Shown here: positions 11,223 to 23,437 of the stretch, in pieces
Layout of the letters: each line of letters starts with the position of its first letter
Numbering within the stretch: position 1 is the first letter of the stretch
Origin: Sarcomyxa edulis
Lineage: Eukaryota; Basidiomycota; Agaricomycetes; Agaricales; Mycenaceae
Direction of reading: 5' to 3'
Assembly (NCBI GenBank): GCA_009761415.1
Contig: QUOL01000020.1
Coordinates: forward strand, 554,573-618,572
Length of the DNA: 64,000 nucleotides
Translations under genes and position numbers: made by a program
The notes under the pieces: model-generated
Seen by the model: the letters and a program-made list of their open reading frames with translations, nothing else
Database searches by the model: none
What the model was told of the DNA's origin: nothing

Positions 11223-14200
11223 TCATCTCCCCCAACCAGAACTAGAACTCCCACCTCTCCGAGGCCCAGGTAGAGCCGTCCACGATAGTCCTCTCTCCCT
11301 CTCCCTCTCCCTCTCCCTCTCGCGGTCACGGTCGCGATCTCCCCACTCCCTTTCGCGTTCACGTTCTCGATCCCTGTCGCGATCTGCGGAAGGTCCTCGA
11401 GGAATGAACTGCGACCCAATAGCAGCGAATGGACGGTACGGCAGCTGTGGCGGTGCTGGAGGGAGTGGCGCACGAAGCGCGCGAGGACCGCTTGGTAGAG
11501 GCCTCGCTGTTGATGGTCCTGGGGTATTATTGATATGATGATTACTGGTATTATTCGAAGGACCGCGTAGAGGTAAGGGTAGGCTAGGTGAGGCTGAGAC
11601 TGAGACTGGCAGACGGTGTGAGGTCGACGACGACGATGGTGGTGAGGTACGACGGGGATGTAGATGGGAGGATGTAGAGGGTGAGATGGAAAGGCGAGGC
11701 GATACGGATATGGCGTGGAATGATCGTGGTTGGGTAGGTGGTGTGTGTGATCTTGGGACGAAGACAGAGACCGAGTGTTTTTGTTTCTGTTTCTGGTTCG
11801 CCTTCAAGTTTGGGTTCGGGCTCGTCGTCGTGCTGGGAATCTCACCGTCTTCATGTGTGGGAGCTGGAAGTGGAAGTAGTGGAGATTGGGAATGAGATCT
11901 CTTGTTTAGCTTGTCAGAGGAAAGAGGAAGAGGAGGGGGTGGAGGTTCTGGAGCAGATTCGGGAGTGTTTCGTGCTTGGGCGTGATTCAGAGGACCACTG
12001 TTGGCGTTGGCCCCGGTAACGTGATTTATCGAACCGTTGGAAATACTAACGTCGATAGATTCCGTTTTTGGTTCCGTGAATAACGTCGGATGTGGTGAAG
12101 ACGATCGAGAGCGAGAGCGAGATCGCATGAGGCTGAGAGCGAGAATTGGGACGGGGGAATCCCGTGTAGTGGATGGTGGAGGTGGAGGGGACATTTCGAC
12201 CTCAGCACTTGAGTGAGTCCATTTGGATTTGGTATCATTCGACCCTTCTTCGTTGACGTTCTCGTTCCCATCAGTCGACAACCCTCCGCCTCCCACCACT
12301 GCATCAGCATCAGCCATCACCACATCCTGACTCTCGGCCGTCTGTTCCCGCTCCTGCCCCCCACTACCATTGACCATCACCGTCGCCGTACTCATAGCCC
12401 TAGCTGCTGACTCCGTCGTCCCTACACCAGCACCCACACCCGACGCCGCCGCCGACGGAGCCATCTTCGCCACCTCCTCTCGTTGTTTCTTCTTGCGCAA
12501 CGCGAAATCTTTGAGTGATAGTTTGACTTTCGGAGGGGGTGGCGGTGCAGTTAGCGGTTGGGAGGCTTCGGTAGGTGTTGGGGCTGAAGCTAGAGCTGGG
12601 AGAGATGATTCGGGAGAGGGTTGAGGTTGAGAGGGTACAGGGACAGCGGGAGGGGGAGAGGGTGGTGGTGGGTCCATGTCGTTCGGCGGAATGGTCATAT
12701 CTACAATCGGATCTGAATGTGAGGGTGCGCCTGAAGGCGTTGTTGATACTGAGGAATCGAAGAGTTGATGTTGTTCTTGGTGTGCTGGTTCCTGTTCCGG
12801 CTCTGGCTCTTCCGTCGTACCATGACCATTTAGAACGACATCCTGAGCATCCGGTTCAGATTCGGGGCGAATGTGATCCTGGCTGTCGGTTGGCTGGGGA
12901 CTCCACGATGCAGAGACACCATTCCCATTCCCGTTCCCGTTCCCGTTGAGGTTGGAGGTGGAAGAAAAGACAGGCGATAATAAAGATAATTTAGCAAACG
13001 ACGTCGAAGGGGACTGCAATTGGATTTGAGAGTGGGAGTGGCGGAGTGGCCAAGAAGAGATAGTAGTCGGATCTATCGAGGCTGGCATTGGTGGTGGGGG
13101 CATTGGGCTATGTTCTGTCGTGGTGGTGGAGGTGGAGGAAGAGAGACTGGCGATGCTCCCGTTCGGTGAGGCGTGCATCTGCATTTGTGATTGGATTTGG
13201 TCTTTGAGCACTTCGGAACTACGATGGATCCATGCTTTGCGCATTTTGGGAGGCATTTTGTGTTCGGGTTCGATGATACCGTTGGTGTGGGCGTCGATGT
13301 TTCGAAAGTTGGTGTTGAGATTTTCCTCGTCGCCGCCACTACTGCTGGGATACATCTCGACACCCGACATCCCACCCGAGAACGGTACCTTCTCCCTCGT
13401 CTTGAACCCCCTCTGTACGCCTATCAGGGGTCCTAAGTCCACGCCTGAACCCATTCCCGTACTCGAACCCGTACTCTCTCTGCTATGCCCGTCCCCACCT
13501 CCGCTATAAGTCTCCCCATCTCGATCCCCATCTCTACTAGTATGACGATGATGACCCTGTCCCAGTCCCTCTCCATCAACGAAAACCTCCATCTGTGTCA
13601 AGACACAATCCCTCGCCTTATTCCCGCAAGCGCATGTCGTGAACGTGGATCCGAGTGCGTGAAGGATGTTGGACATTTGATTTCGGAGGTGGTTTAGGTG
13701 GTCTGGGCTGCGAGTATTGTTCGAATAAGAGTGAGAACTGGTGTTGTGAATTGAGGATATAAATTGGAATCAAAAAGAAAGGGTAAGGATAAATTTATAT
13801 TCGAGAAGGAGGGGGAGAAGGAAAGGGGGGGTAGGGAGAAGGAAGGGGAAATGGAAGGAAATCAGGGAGAGGTGCTTACGGAAACATATGAGGCGACTGA
13901 ATCAACGCCGGAAGCGCATGAACAGCATTCCCATCATCCCATTCCCAACCCAGCACGATCTCCTCATCCGCTCTGAGATCCCTCAAGGCAAAAACTCCAA
14001 ACGACAGCGTCTCCGCCCTCGGTGCACAAAGTACAGGTCGAAGAACTGCGTTGGGTCTACACCCACTCCGAACGAAACGGGATTTATCACCTGTGATACG
14101 AGAATCGAGTGTAAGATCTAGGGGGGGACCGAAGAGGTGGACAAAGGGTTTTGGCATGCCGAGGTGGGCGTAAGCGTTGAGGGGATCTGCAAGGTAGGTC

Positions 14201-14937
14201 GAGGATGGGGTTATGGTGGATGTGTAGGGTGTTATGAAGTTGTTCGATTGAATGGGGAGTGTGGTATGTACGGCGTAGGTGGGTGGTCTGACAGACATAG
14301 AGGGGTGGACGGGTGAGACGGGTCGAACTACGGTAGGTGGTGGGTCGTCGGTTGTGAGAGCGGTGACTCCTCTCCATCGTTGTGCTTGTCGACGGAGTTT
14401 TTCTCGAGTATCGATGTTGGGAATGATGTCTTGTTCGATGTGGACGTAGCTGTGATTCCATGGTTCGTCGATGTCGACATGCTCGTCTTCGCCGGTGGTC
14501 GTTGTCCATGGGGGAGCTGGGGCTGGGGCTGGGACGTTGACTGAAGTTCGTCGTCTTCGTTTACCCCCGTCTATAGCGCTCGAACTTGCACTTGTCTTTC
14601 GGTGTTTTCTCTCGAGACCAGGACTCTTTCTTGGCCTATGTTTCGATGCTGTCGTTGGATCGCATACCCAACACCTCCACTCCTCGGGGACCTTTCCTTG
14701 AACGATATCGAAACATGCAGCATGACACCACCTAGAACAGTCGTCGCAGGCTATAGAAAAGCCGTCGTCGTCGGTAAGACCGCAGATGCAGCTGATAGCT
14801 TCAGAGTTTGAATTGTTGTTAGTCGAGTCTGAGTCTGATTGTTTTCGTTTTTGAGGGATTAAGGATGGAGGGTTATGTAGATTAGTTGGACAGAGACGGA
14901 GGAGAGCTAGTGCAGCCTCTGTCGCATCGTTATTCAT
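11223..14937 (-). CDS. SET3: Set3-type PHD-SET domain protein
   Basis: Two exons (14937-13880 and 13707-11223) join in frame to 1,180 residues. A PHD finger spans about residues 50-92 (CICGLTDDDGFSIACDDC, CHAACF, WRCWVC). A SET domain spans about 255-350 (LDSRITGDKSRFVRSGCRPN, FGVFALRDLRADEEIVLGW, DDGNAVHALPA), followed by MSNILHALGSTFTTCACGNKARDC. This is the layout of yeast Set3 and animal MLL5, the scaffold of the Set3/HDAC complex that reads H3K4 methylation and represses transcription. The canonical RF-x-NHSC motif reads RFVRSGC here, losing the Asn-His pair, which fits a non-catalytic SET domain. The remaining 800 residues are low-complexity (Ser/Pro-rich, ending in an Arg-Glu/Arg-Asp repeat). 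The start is the first in-frame ATG; an upstream exon is possible, since the frame is open to about 15,027. Confidence 0.88.
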
Positions 14938-16504
14938 GGCAGGATCGTAGTCGAGTTCATGGGGGGAGAATACAAGTTCAAGTTTCAAGTGGCATGTGGC
15001 TGCGAACGACAACTTCAAGATACACAACCCCCATCATCCCTATCTACAACACACCGCCAGTGCACTCGACGACTGCCCTCACTAGCACTACCAGCCTTGG
15101 TTCGAAGTGCTACTCTTCTACAAAATCAGACTCGCTATCGACATTTTGGGCGTGGAGTATCATATGATGGGTGTAGGACATGATGGGTGTATCGACGACT
15201 ACGAGATACTCTGCATTGGAGGGTCGTTGAAGCCAAAGTCAAGGCCGTTGGTGGTCCATGTCCATGCGTCGATTCGACGGTGATTGTGTATCCAGTCGGA
15301 CGACCCACGACTTCTCTTCTCCTATCGTGTTTCTCGACAGACCTAAAGGACCGTCGTCCCCCTTGAACGAACCTCGCATACATGCAGATGAAAACCTTCG
15401 CTGGTAGTGTGAGTCTATATTCGTTTTTATATCGTACTCAGTGTATTGACACTAGGTATGCCGATTTATCATGTAGTATCTGCTCATTTTCTCACTGCGG
15501 AGTAGTGCTCCTTCGCCGTCTTGTCAATGTCATAAACTCACCGTCGGTCTTGAAGAGTCTAGCTCCCGAAGGATCTTGCGAACACCCAATAGCCCAGGAT
15601 CGACATTGTAAAACTGTCTAGTTCAAGTCCGTTTTTGATCTCGCCAGCGTCGTCCATGTCCCTCTCGAATTTATATCGGAAAGCCCCCAACTACGACTCT
15701 CGCAATGAAGCTTGTGCATTATACTGCCAAGCCTTTCGACGGTTTTCGAACTCGGCTTTCGTTCTCCAGGTATATCGTGATGGATCTTTCTCGAGAACGC
15801 GATTTGCATTGGATCGTTGGATCTCCTGTTCGTTCCCCCCCCCAAACCTGACGCCATCCTCGAGACTGAATTTTGGGTGGTAGAAAGGCGGCGGGTCACT
15901 GTCAACGATGTATCATTCTCTCAATTCCACTCCAAGCATTCCTTCTTCAAGGCAATGAAAGGATCTTTAACTGTTTCGGTGCGCTCAGAGTCTCGAGCAC
16001 GTGACTTACTTCGAATATGAATGCGCCTTGGATCTCGTTTTCGTCAACTCAGCCGGACGTCGTTCTGATCTCGAGACTCTTATGTGCGGTGGGAAGGATG
16101 GCGGGATACCTTTGAGAATAGTTGTATCTCGATTTTCATGTTTCCGGAATACCTGTCGATTTTATTCTTCCGAGAGGAAATGGAAACTCCCTCATGCATA
16201 TATGCAAGGCTCGAAGCTCAATGCAATGCATAACCTGGAGTCGAGAACCCCCTTTCTCGATCGACTCACTTCCACTTCCACTTCAGCTCTTCTACCTCAA
16301 CACTCGAGAAGATTGGTACGGTCTGAAATCATAAAAGCAACATTAAGCGCTATATTCAAGCACGAAATACAATACACCAATCCACTATGCATCCAGATCC
16401 AGATCCAAGCAACCTATATAACCAAAAGTGAAAGTGAAAAGCGAAAAAGAGAGAAAGAGAGAGCGAAAAAGAATGAAATGTGAAGGTGAAGGTGAATAAA
16501 TCAC
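14938..16504. other. Intergenic or unrecognised sequence
   Basis: This 1.6-kb stretch lies upstream of SET3 and downstream of the Galpha gene. On the plus strand several short open frames (for example 15,382-15,621 and 15,817-16,020) might be exons of one gene, since AILETEFWVVERRRVTVND looks protein-like. I could not join them by splice signals or recognise a family, so I do not call a gene. Confidence 0.4.
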
Positions 16505-18607
16505 TCAAACGAAATCGGCTTGCTTCAAATGTTCGCGTAGTATACAGTCGCGGACTTGAATGGGAATGGAAGAAATAGTCAGCACGGACTCGGACGCGAG
16601 ATATGGATACGGCTGTCACATAACTTACCGGTTTTGAGGGTTACAGCCGTTGCTTTTGTATCCTGCGTTACATACGTTACATGAGTATCGTGATTTAGCA
16701 GTGATGTTGGGGCGGTTGGATTTTGGGGTGGGGGGAATAAGAATGGGAGGAGATGAGGAGCTGAGACTCACCGTAACGGAAGTAGGATATATGTACGCGA
16801 TCCGCGGTTCTGGGGATTGTTGTTTCAGTGTATCCTTGAACTTTTCGCGGAGGTCTACAGACGGAGGAAATGGATCAACATCAACGATCTGTAATCATGC
16901 AGTGGCACCGACAACCATACGCACATTTAACAAACGTAGGCCCATCATTAACCCTCTCCCCATAACTCGGCAAATAAGTCTTGATCAAAACCCCACTCTT
17001 CAATTTCTTCTTGAGCAAATCGCATTTATTGAGAAAGGCGATCATGTTGGTTTTGGAGAGCAATCGGGATGAACAGATGGCTTTCCAGAGGATGAAGGAG
17101 TCTTCGAGGCGGTTGACGCGGGGGTCTTCGAGGAGGCGTTCGTCGAAGCAGGAGACGGGGGCTAGGAAGATTATGGCGGTTACGTTTTCGAAGTAGGGGA
17201 CCCAGGCGTGGCGCTGGTGGGGATGAGAATTTGGTCGTTGGAGATTTGATTTGCTAATGGGTGGTACTTACTGAGGTACGTGAGCCACCTGTGGGTCAGT
17301 GAGTGCGTCAGTGGGGGGAATGTGAAGGGGGGAGAGAAAGTAGGTACGGACCGACGTCGTACATTATCCATTCACGGCCGAAATCATGTGCTGGGTTCGC
17401 GAGAGTTAGTAGTACGAAAGGACACTGCGGAATAATACTTACTGATCGACAAGTATTGTGCCGCTGCCTGCTGGAAATGCAATCTATGCTCTTGCACGCC
17501 TAGATAGCCGTCAGTGATATGCGAAAGTAACGAAGTCGATGTCGTACCTAAAGTTCGAAGACGCGCACGAACGACGTCGTCGTCGGCGGGCTCGTATTCT
17601 AGTGTAGCTATTCTATCTAGATCGTCAAGGAAGCTATAACGAGCGAATCAGCATATGGTAGATTGTCGAGGAAAAGGGGATACCTACAATCCAGCAGATT
17701 CTTCCATCCTTACATTTCGTTTCCTTAAGACGGCACGAACAGCGTCGTCTGTCCACAGATCCATCATATCCTGTTTACAGCTCGCGATAACACCCGTCGC
17801 TTGAGCTGACGGATCGCGGTGTCCTGATTCACTCTTCGGAGTGGCTGGTCTGTCTAAGACCTCTTTCCAACTTCGAACGACGAATTCACCGGTCCGCCGA
17901 GGAGCGGGGGAGGTTGGCCGACTGCCGATGGCGTCGAAGGGTGTTGCTATCATGTCTTCGGGGAGTGCGCTTTGGATCTCTTCGGTACCTGCACCGAGGT
18001 ACCGTTTGAGGTCGGCTTCGACGAGACGGAGGGGTTCGAGACGGAGTTTGAGTTTATGGTGTCTATCTGTGAGGGATGGGGAGTGGTTGTTGTTGAGGGA
18101 TGAAGAGTCGTCTCCGAACTCGATGGGAGGATCGTCCATTTCGATTTGGAGAGTTTCGACGATAGTGATGATGGAGCGGATGAGGTTGAGTTGGATGACG
18201 GCGCGCCATGATGCTCGTTCTTTCTCCCATGCCTCTTTAGCATATTTCATGCGAAAATCTAAACGGACAGAATCAGGTCAGAAAGACGCGAGGGTTTGAA
18301 TGGGGGGCTCACTTTTCAGCGTAGTCGACTTGCCTTGTGGATCATCAGTATAGGAGTATTTCTGATGAATAGCCAAGGACTCACCGCTTTCACTCTGACC
18401 CAAGAGGAGGACCTTTACGACGTGTTTATCCTTGCGCAAAGCAGCACGCTCCGACTTTATGTCCTCGTCGATTCTATCGCTGACTCTCTGCTCCTCGGCC
18501 TCGCGTTTCTCTCGAGCCGCCTTCTGCTCTGGAGTCTCATTTGGAGGCGGGTCAGTGAATACGGCGAGGGGGTCGTGTGCGTTGGCATCGTGAGTGCGAG
18601 CTGGCAT
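16505..18607 (-). CDS. Heterotrimeric G-protein alpha subunit with atypical switch II
   Basis: Eleven exons (18607-18385, 18333-18313, 18258-17688, 17633-17548, 17499-17443, 17390-17352, 17288-17272, 17213-16925, 16854-16772, 16662-16629, 16554-16505) join in frame to 489 residues. The GTPase motifs are present: P-loop VLLLGQSESGKSTTLK, switch I arginine block VVRARLRTLG, switch II YDVGGSRTS, FLAPVSCFDE, NKCD, and G5 DTKAT. The C-terminus is REHLKQADFV. It should couple a seven-transmembrane receptor to an effector at the plasma membrane. Length exceeds the usual 350-360 because of an enlarged helical domain and a charged N-terminus. Switch II reads DVGGS instead of DVGGQ, so the glutamine that positions the hydrolytic water is Ser. 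No MGxxxS myristoylation motif is seen (MPARTHD). Two exons are tiny (21 and 17 nt). It belongs to the expanded, divergent Galpha set of mushrooms rather than the conserved core paralogues. Confidence 0.9.
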
Positions 18608-20296
18608 GAGGGAGAGTTATTGAGAGGTAATACAGGATGAACGCAGATCTTTTGATGAGACCACGCGAAATGTTGGATGTCGATGCACGTCAATCAAGAG
18701 GCGAGCACCTGGATCAGTTTAGTCAAGAAGTACCAAGACGCCGACGCTTTTTTTGACGGCGTTCGGCGCTTAGGCCAAGTGTTATTTATAAATAATTCAC
18801 CAGCCAGGCCAGGGCAAGGCACAGACCAACAGCACCAAACTACCGCCCACGCTAATCACTATTTTATTTTCAAATTACGATATTCGGTTCCGCGGGTGTA
18901 CCTTCTCAATTTCTCTTCCGTCGGAGTGCCAGCTAGCAGAGCCAGTGTCAGATACTAGTGCACTTCGTCGCCGTAAGACATTCATTCGAGAGTGACCACG
19001 ATCATCTTCTGAACAGGGAAAGACTCTCTCGAAATGATCTGGACGTCGGACGTCCATGACGGTTCCGGAACATCGCGACGTCTTAGGCCAACCTCGGCTC
19101 AAGTGTCTTGCCCTTTTTTGGACTCGTCAATATTTCTCTGCCCTATTTACCTATCTTTTAGGCCATTTCCTTGATGCTGACTTCGGTACTATTGATGACC
19201 ATCTTCTCCCTTCGATATCTTTGTGATCGTGCATGTTAGCGAGTCCCACTGTCTCTACATGTAACGCCAACTTACTTCTACATCTCAGGCTCAAGCTCAG
19301 GCCTTCACGCGTGCGTCTCCACCCCCTGGCAGTTGTGAGAGCTCAGTGCTTCCCACCCCACCCTGTCAATTGCCCGTACGCGTGCCCGAGTCCCCCTTCA
19401 TTTTGACAGACAAATGAAAGCATCCGAATCTAGAGTCTATTCCTCCTTAGTTTCCCATTCCCTTTGTCAACGCAAACACCCCGAGAACGCCATGTCCCTC
19501 TTCCCTGCGCACCTTGCCCATCTCATGACAGTGATGATGACGCGGCGTATACACGCTACAGTGGTAGTTTATCTTGGTACTGCAGGGTGATAATGACATG
19601 GATCTGACGATGATATCCGTGTATCACTTGACGACCAAGTCATGGCCAGCGGCAGCATGGGTAAAGCGGGGACAACTATATATAAGATACACGTGTAAGT
19701 AGACAGAACCCTGGCGATTCTGGAGATAAAAGTACAGGCGGCCCATGAGACGGTAGGTAGGCGAGGAGGTGGGGCAAAAGGGAAGAGGGAAGAGGGGATG
19801 AGGAAATGGAAAGAAGGAGGAAAGAGGGTTAGCGTTCTAGTAAGTAGGTAAGGACTTGTAATGATCTAGAAGAAACAAAAACCCGCAGGGCAACGGTGTG
19901 AGTAAAAGTATATACTTGTGTATCCAAGTTTCAAAAACAAGGCAAAGTAGTATGGGTGCAGACGCTGGATGTAAAGGTCAAGGGTCGGAGCTGTAATGTG
20001 AACGAAGGGCGAAGCGAAGTAGGTACTAGTATTCCGCAGGATACGTTGGGCATGTATGCCAGTATGGGAACGGAAAGGGCGATAAGATATGACAGGAAAG
20101 CAAAGGAGAGTTGGACCGCACATGGATAGATGAATGGAATAATCGTCTGCCTGTTGCAGAGAGTAAAGTGATGTGCTGCGGCGATGCTGAATTGTTGCGA
20201 GACGAGAACGAACGAACGAGACGAGACGAAAAGAGAAAAATGGACAAGAACAGGAGACTGGACAAAAGAGACGAGACTCGGCAGGAACAGACAGCA
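18608..20296. other. Intergenic sequence, no gene seen
   Basis: This is the promoter side of the Galpha gene and the 3' side of the next minus-strand gene. No convincing coding potential is seen. The minus-strand open frames at about 19,866-20,364 overlap the presumed 3' UTR of the downstream gene and show no family features. Confidence 0.5.
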
Positions 20297-21499
20297 TCAG
20301 ATATAATCATAATGCTGCGTGATCTCATGCCTGACATCCACTCGAACCCACTGATCATCCCCATCCCCCAACGTCCTGCGCTTCCACTTGCTCAGCCCCT
20401 TGACAAATTTCGGAAGGACAGGTGGAATATTGATGTTAATGGAGCACATACTATCCAACGAGCCCCGCGGAGACGTAGGCGACGAAGTAGCATGGTTGTA
20501 TTCTTCACGCTGAAGGACTTCCGAAGGACGAGCAGGAGGTGGGTACGGCCGACGACGTTTCTTGAGCTTCTGACTGTGTCGGACGGAATTGCGGAAAGTC
20601 AAGCGGGCAAAATTGGGCGTAGTGGGTGCTTCGAGGGTAGACCATGTCCCGGTTGCGACGTCAAAGTCAAAGTCTTCATCATCGGGCTCCACAGAAATGT
20701 AATTAGATGTCGATGTAGTCGTCGTGGAGAAGGAGGAGCTCTAAGCATGTTTCAGTAAATGAGACGGAGATTGGAAAGAGATGGAACTGACGAGGTTTAG
20801 GTCAACTAGAACACCATCCTCCGAATACCTTCGGGCCTGCTGTGCTTCAAAGAACCCTTCATCGGTGATCGAATCACTATCCCTGTCCACCTCCACATCC
20901 ATCCCCCCCTCACTCTCGACATCACCTCCCCGTCTTTCCAACATCATAAACTGTTTCGACCACACCGCAAAATCACTCTCAGGATCAAACTCAAACGCCC
21001 TATCCAAATCATCCAAACAAGAAAAATGCCGTCGGCCGCCATGCGCTTTCCCAAAAAGACTACCCCGCAGATACACATCAAGCGTTCCCATCGTCGACGA
21101 CGTCCTCGTGCATCCGCCTATCTCGTGTTCGTCACTACCCATCCGCGCAGCAGCTGCCGCGAACAAGTACTGATGCGTATCACGAAAGAACGCCAAAGTC
21201 GCCGTGTTATTCTCTGTTTCCGTCAGTGGGATCGTGGACTGGCCGATAGTGAGGACCTGCGACCGTCCATCGCATGCGTCGGAGGGTGAGTCGAGGGATT
21301 TCTGGTCAGAGAAGCCATCTTCCTCTTCGAACAAGTCTGCACCTGCTGAAAACGCGATGATGCCGTCTTCTGGGTCCCAGACGGCAGCGAACGTGAGCGC
21401 GTTTTTCGGAGGGACGATTTCAGACCATCGGTGGCTGGTGGGAGCGGTGCTGTCCGTGAGGTGGCTGTTGGCTAGCGAGATCTGGGGTAGATTGCGCAA
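20297..21499 (-). CDS. Hypothetical protein, partial model
   Basis: At least two exons (from about 21,499 to 20,792, and 20,740-20,297) join in phase through a 51-nt GTCAGT...TTAG intron. The protein has FAAVWDPEDGIIAFSAGADL, GTLDVYLRGSLFG, HFSCLDDLDRAFEFD and an acidic stretch DSDSITDEGF. After the intron comes a Ser/Thr run, then a basic segment (KLKKRRRPYPPPARP), and it ends HEITQHYDYI. I do not recognise a family. The frame is open at 21,499 with no ATG, so the start lies upstream. A probable upstream exon at about 21,650-21,790 (minus) reads SNDIAFEAYHNISFPSFKYR, but I could not fix the splice. The low-complexity acidic and basic tracts suggest a cytosolic or nuclear protein. Confidence 0.55.
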
Positions 21500-21831
21500 G
21501 GTGTAAGCGCAGCACGATGCAAAGGAATCTTGGAGTATAAATAAAGGAGGGGACGTGCCTGGGACTGGCGACTAGATACTGGGCTTAATATCGGACTGGG
21601 GATTCTCGCTGGACGATGCTTCATGATGCTAGCCGATCTGTGTGTTGCTTACTCTTCCTTGGGGGGGAGAGGGATTTTCTGGGTCAAAGGAAAGAGGATT
21701 GTGGATGAGTCGCGATATTTGAAGCTTGGAAAAGAGATGTTATGATAAGCTTCGAACGCGATGTCGTTAGACTTGTACAGTAATGGTCGAAAATGATAGA
21801 AAGACGAGAAGATGAGTGTGTGTGCCTGCAC

Positions 21832-23437
21832 ACCGAGAGGAGGGGAAGGCTGGACGAAGGAGGGCAGCCCAAGGAGGCTACAGGAATAAAGGAAGGAACC
21901 TCAAGAAGTTCCAATCCTTGCGAAATTCTCATCGTGCCGTTGACGGAAGTAATTCTGTGTGAGAGAGACTTGGACCAAAAATGGTTCCATCATATCGAGG
22001 TCCTCACGTGTGGTCGCCATGGTCGAGGGGGTGTTTACCCTAAAAACGCCAAGATGACGAGATGGAACAGACCCATAGGAATGGTATAAGAATCAAAAAG
22101 TAATAAAACGAGGAATCCGCGACTTATAGACAATGTTCTCTGCCAAAAGATTGCCTCACAAAATCACAGCGTGTATGAAGGGTGCAAGGGGCAGGCCTAA
22201 AAAACTCCCGAAAATGACGGTGCACTTTTTGCATGACAAGTGAGACTGCCGAAAGGCGAAATAAAACCCGAAAAACCTGAACCTGATTCCCGCCTTCGAA
22301 GTTTCGGAATACTGGGAAGCAGAAGGCGCGATCAGCTTAGAAGGAGGTTACGGGACCGAATTAGAAGTGGGGAAAACAAGAAACACAGAAGACTCGTCTA
22401 CCGGTCTGAAGTTGACCAAGAAAGTACTGAGCGAGATTATGGAGGATGAAGGAAGAGGTGGAGGGCTCCGATTGCAAATTACGACTTTCATCCAGCCTTT
22501 TTTTGTGTCTACCAAGCGTTGGCGGTTATCAAGAGAGGGTGTGTAGCCATCTCTCGAAAACGCAGCTCAATACGAGATGGACGGGCTGTCGAGAGAATGC
22601 TTGGTTTCGTCATTGCCGTCGCGATTGCCATCGCTATCGAGAGGCAGTGAAAAAAAATAAAGGAGAAAGAGAGTTACTCACATAGAAACAAATTGGATAG
22701 AGGAATGGACCCGTAACATTGCTGGACGTACGAGCCGAGGAGCGAAAACCCGGATGGTGCGCTGTGGCGGGAAGCTGAAAGTAACGAGCTCTGGTGAGGT
22801 GCTACCGCAATGTTGTCATCAATGTTGGAGGGATCGACGAAACACGAAGGCCAGTTGATTTACGGGAAGGCCTGGACGTGAGAGAACGTGTTTTGACGTG
22901 GCGACTTGGAGAGAGATAAAATTGGTTAGTAGCAAAAACTTGGGAGTACCACGACAGTAGCCGTTATCACTTCGACCCATCGAGGAGAAGACCGTGATAC
23001 TACGATGGGTTATCAGTGAATCGTGAGATAAGTATGAGGTGTGGGCGCGAGATGTGTGGCGTAGAAAGCATGGTGTAAAGTTATGAGGGAATAACTGGTG
23101 GGTAAAGAGAGCATTCTTGAATGATGAGCGGTCCTAGGCTGCCATAGTTATCAGGGTACGTCGATGCAGTGTCTATTTCAGCAGCAAAGTCGACATCGAA
23201 ATTTGGGCATCCGTACGTACCTGGTTCCAGTTTCCCAGCGCCATCTAGTACGAGCTATGGATGTAAAAACGAGGAGAGGCATCGTGACGGTTGGGTCGAC
23301 GAGGAGATAGACTTGAATCTGATTTGGACTCTGCCGAATAGCCGAACTCATCTTTGTGCTAGCGCAGCCTCAACCGCGCCAGCGTCAACCCTCCTCTCAC
23401 AAATTATCAGATAATAGTTGCATCGTAGTGGCACTAG
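21832..23437. other. Divergent intergenic region
   Basis: This lies between the 5' side of the unrecognised minus-strand gene and VPS74. It may contain further 5' exons of the minus-strand gene (an ATG-led frame reading MATTREDLDMMEPF starts near 22,020). No other gene is recognised. Confidence 0.4.

Noticed and set aside
11209..13697. Many plus-strand open frames of 65-130 codons opposite the SET3 gene
   Set aside because: They are shadows of the long Ser/Pro/Arg-rich minus-strand exon and have no family features.
15382..15621. ATG-led frame MQMKTFAG considered as a ubiquitin-like start
   Set aside because: Only the first two residues fit; the remaining residues do not match ubiquitin and no splice partner restores it.
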